Below, piece after piece: positions 57,994-64,000 of a DNA stretch of 64,000 bases. The notes beneath the pieces are model-generated. The model ran no database searches, had not been told where the DNA came from, and saw only the letters and a list, made by a program, of their open reading frames with translations. A program made the position numbers and the translations under genes. Position 1 is the stretch's first letter. Every line of letters begins with the position of its first letter. This DNA is from an uncultured Oscillospiraceae bacterium. Its GTDB lineage: Bacteria; Bacillota; Clostridia; Oscillospirales; Oscillospiraceae. The stretch covers positions 34,122-98,121 of the forward strand of contig CAJULJ010000004.1 of NCBI GenBank assembly GCA_910587395.1, given 5' to 3'.

Positions 57994-58989
57994 ATGCTTG
58001 AACTGATGCCGCTGCCTCTGTGTGCCGGCGTGCTGGAGGAGTACGGCGGCGGAGAGGGCCTGCGCCGTGAGCTGAGGAATTTGGGCTGCCAGGGGGTGGA
58101 GGCCATCTGGGGCGGGGAACCGGCGCCGGAGGACCTGCCGGGGGAGCTGGCGCTGGGCTACCATCTGACGTTTTTTACCGATTGGCTGGACCTCTACCGG
58201 GAGGATGAGAAAAACCTGCTGGAAAAGTACGGCACGCTGGAGGAGGCCCGGAGCTTCTACGGCGGGCTGGGTGCGGAGTACATGATGCGGGTCTACCGGG
58301 ACGATCTGGAGCGGGCCAGGGGCTTGGGCGCCAGGTACATTGTGTTCCACGTGTCCGACGTGTCCATTGAGGAGGGCTATACTTACCGCTGGCGGCATAC
58401 CTGCGGGGAAGTGATCGACACGGCGGCGGACATTGTGAACATTCTGCTGAAGGACGAGGCGGGCGGCTTTGATTTCCTGCTGGAAAACCTGTGGTGGCCG
58501 GGGCTGACCATGACGGACCCCGCCCTGACGGGGCGGCTGCTGGAGCGGGTGGAATACCCGGGCAAGGGGCTCATGCTGGACACCGGGCACCTGATGAACA
58601 CCAACCGGGATCTGGTCACGGAGCGGGACGGTGTGGATTACATCCACCGGATGCTGGATGCCCACGGGAGCCTGTGCCGGTATATCCGGGGGCTGCACTT
58701 CCACCAGTCCCTCAGCGGCGCCTACGTGCGGGGCCGCACGGGGGTGGCGCCCGCCGGTATGCCCACGGACAGCGTGGAGCGGTTCGGGATCAACTACGGC
58801 CACATCCAGCGGATCGACCAGCACCGGCCCTGGACCATTCCGGAGTGCGCCTCCATTGTGGAGCGGCTCCAGCCGGACTACCTGACTCACGAGCTGGCGG
58901 CGGACAGCGTTCCGGCCCGGCGGCGCGCCATCCTGCGGCAGAGACGGGCGCTGGGGGCGGCGGGAGGCTCCGGCGTACCTGAACCATAA
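57994..58989 (+). CDS. Sugar-phosphate isomerase/epimerase-like TIM-barrel protein
   Basis: The 331-residue protein is of the AP-endonuclease-2 / xylose-isomerase-like superfamily. Metal-ligand positions can be seen in LLENLWWPG (Glu), MLDTGHLMNTN (Asp, His), RGLHFHQSL (His) and LTHELAADS (Glu). The start at 57994 has GGGAGGA upstream; the very long open frame before it is an antisense shadow of the chemoreceptor. It is monocistronic. No neighbour hints at its substrate. Confidence 0.85.
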   Translation: MLELMPLPLCAGVLEEYGGGEGLRRELRNLGCQGVEAIWGGEPAPEDLPGELALGYHLTFFTDWLDLYREDEKNLLEKYGTLEEARSFYGGLGAEYMMRVYRDDLERARGLGARYIVFHVSDVSIEEGYTYRWRHTCGEVIDTAADIVNILLKDEAGGFDFLLENLWWPGLTMTDPALTGRLLERVEYPGKGLMLDTGHLMNTNRDLVTERDGVDYIHRMLDAHGSLCRYIRGLHFHQSLSGAYVRGRTGVAPAGMPTDSVERFGINYGHIQRIDQHRPWTIPECASIVERLQPDYLTHELAADSVPARRRAILRQRRALGAAGGSGVPEP

Positions 58990-58994
58990 AAGAC

Positions 58995-59026
58995 GGCCCT
59001 GCCTGACATTCAGATCGGGCAGGGCC
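58995..59026. terminator. Hairpin between convergent genes
   Basis: GGCCCTGCC pairs with GGCAGGGCC with an inner interrupted stem. No long T run is present. Confidence 0.65.
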
Positions 59027-59030
59027 GCTT

Positions 59031-60392
59031 TCAATCCTTTTCGGGAGGCTTTTCCAGCTTGCGGGAGGCCACCAGGAAATAGCTGGGCGCCAGCACCAGA
59101 TCCGCACCCGCCCAGGCGGAGATCTCGGAGAGGAAGATGCCGGTGGAGCCTATGACCATGGGCAGGAGAAAGACGGCGGAGGTGCGCACAATGAACTCCA
59201 CGATGCCGGACACCATGGGAAGCGCGGTATTGCCCATGCCCTGGATGGCGGAACGGACCACATGAAGGATATAAAGAATGGGCAGAGAGAGGCTCATGAT
59301 GGACAAATAGGTGTAGGCCACATCCAGGGCCTGCTCCACCTCCGAGGGCGTGCCGGAAATGAAGCCGCTCAAAAAGACCCGGCCAAAGGCCAGCATGACG
59401 GCGGCGATAACCAGCGAGGTGGCCACGGCGATGGCCAGCGCCGCGCGCATCCCCCGGCGGATGCGGCGGTACTCCCCGGCCCCCAGGTTTTGCCCCACGT
59501 AGGTGATCATGGCGTAGCCGTAGGAGGTGGCGGCGATCTCCAGCACTCCGTAGAGCTTGTTGGCGGCGGTGTAGCCCGCGATGAAAAGGACGCCCACCTG
59601 GTTGACCACAAACTGGATAATCATGCCGCCGATGGCGATGACGCAGTTCTGGAAGGCCATGGGGAAGCCCAGGCCCAGCAGCCGGGGGACCTCCCTGGCC
59701 TGGAGGCGGAAATTTTTCCGTTCCATGCACAGAATGTCCAGCCTGCTGATGTGGTACAGGCAGAACAACCCGGACACCAGCTGGGCGATGAGGGTGGCCG
59801 CCGCCGCTCCGGCGATGCCCCACCGGAACACCATCACAAAGAGAAGGTCCAGCCCGATATTGGCGGCGGAGGCCACCACCATGGCCTGAAGGGGCGTCTT
59901 TCCGTCCCCCAGAGAGCGCAGGATACAGGCCAGCAGGTTATAGGCGGTGACGATTGGGACGCCCAGGAACATGATGCGCAGGTAGAGCAGAGTGTTGGAC
60001 AGGATGTCCCCGGGTGTCTGCAAGAGGAGCAGCACCGGCCGGGCCGCCAGCTGCCCCGCCCCCGCCAGCAGCAGGGAAAAGGCGGCCGACAGGATGGCCG
60101 AGTTGCCGATGACATCCCGAAGCCTGCCGTAGTCCTCCGCGCCGAACTCGCGGGCCATCAGGATGGCAAAGCCCTGGGTGAGGCCCTGGACAATGCCCAG
60201 CATCATCCAGTTCAGCCAGTCGGAGGCGCCCAGGGCGGCCAGGGCGTCCACGCCCAGGTATTTGCCCACCACCATGGTGTCCACCACGGTGTACAGCTGT
60301 TGGAACACGTTGCCCACCATGAGGGGCAGGGCGAATGAAAAGATCAGTTTTCCGGGGGAACCCCCGGTCATGTTTTGAATGCGGGCTGCCAT
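59031..60392 (-). CDS. MATE-family efflux transporter (second copy)
   Basis: The 453-residue, 12-helix protein shows the MATE opening KLIFSFALPLMVGNVFQQLYTVVDTMVVGKYLGVDALAALGASDW and the mirrored motif in the second half (GFPMAFQNCVIAIGGMIIQFVVNQVG). It differs clearly from the MATE protein at 46-47.5 kb, so it is not a recent duplicate. The ATG at 60392 is preceded by GGAGGCAATC. It is divergent from an AraC-type regulator, which is the natural candidate for control. Confidence 0.92.
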   Translation of the reverse strand: MAARIQNMTGGSPGKLIFSFALPLMVGNVFQQLYTVVDTMVVGKYLGVDALAALGASDWLNWMMLGIVQGLTQGFAILMAREFGAEDYGRLRDVIGNSAILSAAFSLLLAGAGQLAARPVLLLLQTPGDILSNTLLYLRIMFLGVPIVTAYNLLACILRSLGDGKTPLQAMVVASAANIGLDLLFVMVFRWGIAGAAAATLIAQLVSGLFCLYHISRLDILCMERKNFRLQAREVPRLLGLGFPMAFQNCVIAIGGMIIQFVVNQVGVLFIAGYTAANKLYGVLEIAATSYGYAMITYVGQNLGAGEYRRIRRGMRAALAIAVATSLVIAAVMLAFGRVFLSGFISGTPSEVEQALDVAYTYLSIMSLSLPILYILHVVRSAIQGMGNTALPMVSGIVEFIVRTSAVFLLPMVIGSTGIFLSEISAWAGADLVLAPSYFLVASRKLEKPPEKD

Positions 60393-60661
60393 GATTGCCT
60401 CCAGTCGAGCCTGTGTTCAGCCTGTACCGGTCGCGCTGAAAACAGGTGGTTCTTTTTCGTCCTTGCATTATAAAGGAAACCGGCGTATAAAGCAAGGGGG
60501 AGCTTGCTCATCAGGGCGGTCCGTGCGCCTTGCCGTGAGGCAAATGATGGGACAAAAGCGGGTAGGGGCTTTCCAAGCACCAAAATTTCTGATATAATTC
60601 ATTTGATCCATGACGGCGGCGCTGGAAAGCGGGTCTGTAAAAAGAGAGGGGAGGACGCAGT

Positions 60662-61429
60662 GTGAACCTGATCAGCTATGTGGGCAAGCATACCCTCACG
60701 TGGACGGTATCCCGCCACGTCCACAGGGGCTGGGAATTGATCTACTGCACCAGCGGCGGCGGAGAGATGGTCTTTGCCGACCGGACGCTGCGCTATGGGG
60801 TGAACGATGTGGCCGTTGTTCCGCCTATGGTGCCCCATTCCAATATGAGCGCGGAAGGATTCACCAACATCCATATGAATCTGGCGGACACCGCCCTGAC
60901 CTATTCAGAGCCGCTGATCGTCCGGGCCGATTCCAACGGCTTTTTGCTGGACGCCTTCACCGCCGCCTTTTATTACTATTCGGAGTCCAGCGCCGGACAG
61001 ACTCTGCTGCCCCTGTATGGGCAGCTCATTGTGGCCTTTCTCACCAAATACCAGCCCGGACAGCGCCACAGCGACACGGTTCAGCAGATCGAGGACAACA
61101 TCCTCCAGCACTATCCGGACTGCACCTATGACCTGAACGCCTATCTGAGCACCCTGCCGTTCAACACGGAATACCTGAAGAAGATGTTCAAGAAGGAGAC
61201 GGGCCTGACGCCGCTGCAATACCTCACCGAGAAACGGCTGGAAAACGCGGCCAGCACCCTGGCCTCCTATTGCGGAAAGGGAAATATCTCAGAGACCGCC
61301 CGGCTGTGCGGCTTCAGCGACCCGCTCTATTTTTCCCGCCTGTTCAAGCGAAAATATGGGACGTCCCCGCGGAACTATTCGCCGGAGGCGGGAGCTTCCG
61401 GCCCGGACGATATGAAGATCATGATGTGA
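60662..61429 (+). CDS. AraC-family transcriptional regulator
   Basis: A 255-residue protein with an N-terminal cupin sensor (HVHRGWELIYCTSGGGEMVFADRTLRYGVNDVAVVPPMVPH) and a C-terminal double HTH (YLKKMFKKETGLTPLQYLTEKRLENAASTL, then SETARLCGFSDPLYFSRLFKRKYGTSPRNY). The start is GTG at 60662 behind GAGGGGAGGACG. A promoter TTTCCA-17-TATAAT ends about 65 bp upstream. It is divergent from a MATE gene. A cut-off phosphatase gene begins 16 bp downstream. Confidence 0.9.
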   Translation: MNLISYVGKHTLTWTVSRHVHRGWELIYCTSGGGEMVFADRTLRYGVNDVAVVPPMVPHSNMSAEGFTNIHMNLADTALTYSEPLIVRADSNGFLLDAFTAAFYYYSESSAGQTLLPLYGQLIVAFLTKYQPGQRHSDTVQQIEDNILQHYPDCTYDLNAYLSTLPFNTEYLKKMFKKETGLTPLQYLTEKRLENAASTLASYCGKGNISETARLCGFSDPLYFSRLFKRKYGTSPRNYSPEAGASGPDDMKIMM

Positions 61430-61444
61430 AAGGAATTGTAAAAG

Positions 61445-61504
61445 GTGATTAAGGTGCTCTTTGTGTGCCATGGAAGTACACATCCTGTCCTTGAAAATGG
61501 TTGA
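61445..61504 (+). pseudogene. 5' stub of a low-molecular-weight protein tyrosine phosphatase gene
   Basis: A GTG start with AAAGGAATTG upstream opens VIKVLFVCHG, the exact start of LMW-PTP / arsenate-reductase-like enzymes, which normally goes on with NICRSPMAE. Here the sequence changes after CATGG (about 61472) to unrelated residues and stops at 61504. The active-site loop CX5R is therefore destroyed. The breakpoint is the left edge of the AT-rich element region. Confidence 0.7.
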
Positions 61505-61606
61505 TATATCTGGACTTTCAGCAGATACCCCTGTAAATGTACTACCTGTTTACTACTTTTGAGGTCTGGACGATAACACCCGCCTCGGCACGATATGGAT
61601 GATAAA

Positions 61607-61641
61607 GGGCAAGGCATAAATAGACGTGCCTTGCCTTTTTT
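61607..61641 (+). terminator. Intrinsic terminator in the element
   Basis: GGCAAGGCA pairs with TGCCTTGCC, then seven T. Confidence 0.85.
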
Positions 61642-61652
61642 TGCCGTTGTTG

Positions 61653-61713
61653 GCATTTCCGTTGGCGGATAATCCGACAACGGAAAAACCGACGTCGGAA
61701 AATCCAACGCAAT
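61653..61713 (+). pseudogene. Remnant of a RepA-like replication initiator
   Basis: In one frame the sequence reads PLADNPTTEKPTSENPTQ before a stop codon at 61711-61713. Pro-Thr-Glu repeats of this kind occur near the end of replication initiator A proteins of Tn1549-like elements, as I recall them. No start or N-terminal domain is present, so it is at most a fragment. Confidence 0.4.
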
Positions 61714-62204
61714 AAAATATAGATATAAGTAACTAAAGACAAAATCAAGTAAAGATTTATCAATTACCCATTCCTTTCCTACCCTTTCCTTGGGGAACGA
61801 GCGGCAAAGCCGCCGGAAGGGAATGGAAAGGACGGGGAGGGAGAAGCAGAGAGATCAAATAGCAGCAGGGGTTATCATGGCTGTTATCTGACCCGCAGAA
61901 ACCGTACAGACGCAAAGCGGATGTACGGTTTCTGCGGGTGCCACAAGAGGGCCGCAGGCCATCTTGTGTGACAGCACCGTTTCGCAGTTCAGCAGAAGCT
62001 AAGACAGGAGCACCGGAGGCTAGCCTCCTGTCCAGGCTTTTTTGCGTCCACCTCTACGCATTTAGAACCTCGTTTTTGAGGGTGCAGGTCAAATCGTATT
62101 GCCCTCTGTGTGACCGCCGCTCAAAATCCTTGGAAATAGGCAGCTGAATAGGTCCTAAATGCGTAGGCTGCTTGTAGTAAATATCTTGGTAAGCGGTTAA
62201 TTTT
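61714..62204. repeat. Hairpin-rich non-coding stretch of the element
   Basis: No gene is supported. There are four inverted repeats. CCCGCAGAAACCGTACA and its complement lie at about 61891-61938 with a 13-base loop. CACAAGA/TCTTGTG lies at about 61942-61968. GACAGGAG/CTCCTGTC, followed by a T run, lies at about 62003-62042. The distant pair CTACGCATTTAG / CTAAATGCGTAG lies at about 62052 and 62155. Such sets are common at transfer origins or replication controls. Confidence 0.55.
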
Positions 62205-63380
62205 TTATTGACATGCCCCAATGACATCTCTGATCTTTTGTGCGGCCTCTGATAAACTTTTTGTACTTTTCAAAAGTTTTTGATAAAACTGACTTACGTC
62301 AGTGTCGCCCAAAATATAAAGAACCTGGCTATTACGCAGTGCAATTTCAAACAGAGTATCTTTTTGCTCATTTGTCCAGCTATCAATCTTTTGCAGTTTA
62401 CTGATGACCGAATGCGTTCCGGCAAAGCTGCTGCTGTTTTCCAATTCAATCATCAAGTCAATCTTTTCCCGCTCTTCATGACTGCTGGCCTGATCTGCCG
62501 CTATGCGTTCTTTCTTGCATTGGTAATGAAGAGCCTCCAGCGCTTCATTTGCCGCAGTGCGGTCGATAATGGCTTTAACCAGCGTATCTAATTCAGTTCC
62601 CTCTGAATAATCCGCTGGAGCAAAGTATTTAATTCGGCCATCACGCATCATTTTATAAACCTTTGCTTTATCTTTCGTTTCTCCGTTATAAACGCCGATA
62701 GAGTGTCCCCCGTATGTATTTACAAGTTTCATACACGGAATATCTGTGTCGCTGTCTCCAATGTAGACCATGTTGCGGAATGGAACACGAACATCCTCTG
62801 GAGAAAACGATTCATTTACCGCTGAATCGTTGATGCCTAAAACACCTTTTTCGATTCGGAATAGGAACTATGTTTTATTGGTGAAGTTCACCACCTGTGC
62901 CGGCCATATTGCAACACCATTTTCGTCATAGTAAAATGAGCTGGCATAAATCTGCTCAAATGCGCCTGCCTGCGCAACAGCGGTTCCCTCAATCATCTCT
63001 TTCAGCCCGGAAGAAATGATATAGTGTTCCACAATAACGTCCCTATTTTTGCCATACGCTCGAATCCGTTCAAACCACTCTTCCACACCAGGAAAGAGTT
63101 GAACCTTTGCGCCGTATTCTGTAAGCTGCTGTTTTGTAAAAAGAACCTTGCCAGCCGATTTTTCCTTCATCATATACATATAAGCAAGATTTTGATCCAT
63201 TGCGTTATTTGTTGCCAGTCCATTAGAAGCCGTCCAAAAATCTGCGACATCATACCCGACAGATTGAATGAAACCTTGGGCCTGCATATCATCAGGAGAC
63301 AGGGTCTTATCAAAATCATAGCATATTGCAACTACAGGTTGACCTTCCTTGTACTTTTTCTGGAATTCTTCGTGTGCCAT
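62205..63380 (-). pseudogene. HAD-family hydrolase gene interrupted by an in-frame amber codon
   Basis: The gene has 392 codons including the final stop, with AAGGAGATGAGAGT before the ATG at 63380. The first 170 residues hold HAD motif I (AICYDFDKTLSPDD) and motif II (YIISSGLKEMI). A TAG at 62868-62870 follows VNFTNKT, and the same frame goes on with FLFRIEKGVLGIN and motif IV (YIGDSDTDIPCM) to the stop at 62205. A single change from CAG (Gln) would explain it. Without readthrough the product lacks motif IV and should be inactive. The gene is strongly AT-rich, as expected for element cargo. Confidence 0.85.
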
Positions 63381-63459
63381 ACTCTCATCTCCTTTACTGA
63401 AAATGTTCTTTCATCGAAGGGCAGTCTACAAATGCACTAATTATCTGAAAGGTAATCAT

Positions 63460-63705
63460 CTATCTCCCAAAAGCTTGATTAAAGATGTTTAGGAGAACTG
63501 CAACATTTGCCGAACCAACAAGTTCCTCTGCTAACTTTTGTTGCTGATGTACAGGTAGCTTACGTACAGAAGTCATAGCCTGTATAACCTCTTGCTTCGC
63601 TTTATCATAGTCGTTTGCCGGTTCTACTCCAACTGTCACCCGATAACTATCCGTGTCTATAACACCTCCATCACAATCACCGCTGTATCCAATGTCTGTT
63701 TGCAA
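63460..63705 (-). CDS. Small AT-rich ORF of unknown function
   Basis: An 81-codon frame with a TTG start and no clear ribosome site. The product is mostly helical in its second half (HQQQKLAEELVGSANVAVLLNIFNQAF). It lies 79 bp upstream of the broken HAD gene on the same strand. It may be a real small gene or a fragment; I do not recognise it. Confidence 0.35.
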   Translation of the reverse strand: MQTDIGYSGDCDGGVIDTDSYRVTVGVEPANDYDKAKQEVIQAMTSVRKLPVHQQQKLAEELVGSANVAVLLNIFNQAFGR

Positions 63706-64000
63706 CTTTTTTAGTTTTCCAGTTTATTACACTATAAGTATATCATAATAGAATGCTCAAATCAATGCAAAAAGGGCTTTTTTGTTACACCTACTCGATT
63801 TTTGAAATTGATTTTTCAGGCTATAAGGGGCCCAATCAATACTGACGCCATTTTTATGTATCTCTACTATCACTTGGACACGTCATACGGTTTCTCACTT
63901 CCTGTTCACTAGGTGTTGCTTCCGTACTGTATAAGGGTTTGGGACTATCCCAACAAGCAAAAACGGACACGGCCCGGCAGGGGCCGGATTTGGCCGTTTT
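63706..64000. other. Element spacer, nothing firmly coding
   Basis: The stretch is AT-rich to about 63800. A minus-strand frame is open from the window end to about 63867 but shows no recognisable motif. The last 45 bases form a hairpin with AAAACGG and CCGTTTT at the two ends, which could be a terminator. Confidence 0.4.

Larger units (their letters stand above)
61473..64000. mobile_element. Left part of an integrated conjugative-type element (remnant)
   Basis: From about 61473 the base composition becomes AT-rich and gene density falls. The content is a cut phosphatase gene, a RepA-like tail (61680-61713), several long hairpins, and a nonsense-mutated HAD gene. The right end of the element is outside the window and no integrase or relaxase is seen. 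The ICE/Tn1549-like label is inferred from the RepA-like tail. Confidence 0.5.

Noticed and set aside
1..64000. CRISPR arrays, rRNA and tRNA genes
   Set aside because: I looked for regularly spaced direct repeats and for the tRNA T-arm GGTTCGANTCC pattern on both strands and found no convincing case.

Overview
The window is a 64 kb piece of a high-GC, low-complexity chromosome that looks like a gut-type Clostridia (Oscillospiraceae-like: Flavonifractor, Lawsonibacter, Intestinimonas and relatives). The reasons are GC-rich third codon positions with sigma-A promoters of the TTGACA/TATAAT type, strong AGGAGG ribosome sites, a T-box leader, a ZTP riboswitch, a glucose-family PTS with a LacI regulator, cre-like sites, ammonia-dependent AsnA, and no outer-membrane genes. 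The species assignment is inference.

Layout. 1-3.2 kb: a catabolic-looking operon (amidohydrolase with altered metal ligands, class III CoA-transferase, MalY/PatB-type PLP enzyme). 3.3-12.3 kb: mnmA, a small HTH gene with a truncated partner, DUF1643, FUSC-type membrane protein, sfsA, an SprT-like protease, glycogen phosphorylase glgP with a cre-like site, an AIM24-family protein, and a flavodoxin/TetR pair. 12.3-24.7 kb: phosphoglucomutase and asnA (divergent), an orphan OmpR-type response regulator with an M17 peptidase, a threonine-aldolase-like PLP enzyme, a DtxR/MntR regulator, asparaginase, a thioredoxin-reductase-like flavoprotein, a P-loop small protein, a nitroreductase and the glycogen debranching enzyme. 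glgP, pgm and glgX together give glycogen/starch breakdown to glucose-6-phosphate. 24.8-38.3 kb, mostly minus strand: fhs under a ZTP riboswitch, a DnaA-box-bearing spacer, the rimI-GNAT-Zn-ribbon-tsaD operon, a MazG-like gene that seems to have been inserted into a dispersed repeat, polA, a HEAT-like gene, and the operon T-box(Phe)-DUF2500-pheS-pheT. 38.3-48.6 kb: nnr, a lipoprotein, alr, a MazF-type toxin without antitoxin, a secreted protein, gltX, an HTH-membrane protein, MATE and LysR.

48.6-54.6 kb is a self-contained sugar regulon: HAD phosphatase, PTS EIIBCA, PTS enzyme I and a LacI repressor. Three of the promoters carry the same perfect palindrome TGAAAT-N2-ATTTCA just after the -10 box, and a cre-like site lies upstream of the PTS promoter. 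54.7-61.4 kb: AI-2E-type permease, a chemoreceptor with an extracellular CZB-like zinc domain, a TIM-barrel isomerase/epimerase, MATE and AraC.

61.4 kb to the end is the edge of an integrated element. A low-molecular-weight tyrosine phosphatase gene is cut after about ten codons. It is followed by a plasmid/ICE-like RepA tail remnant, several strong inverted repeats, an AT-rich HAD hydrolase gene with an in-frame amber codon, and a small AT-rich ORF. No rRNA, tRNA or CRISPR array was seen.
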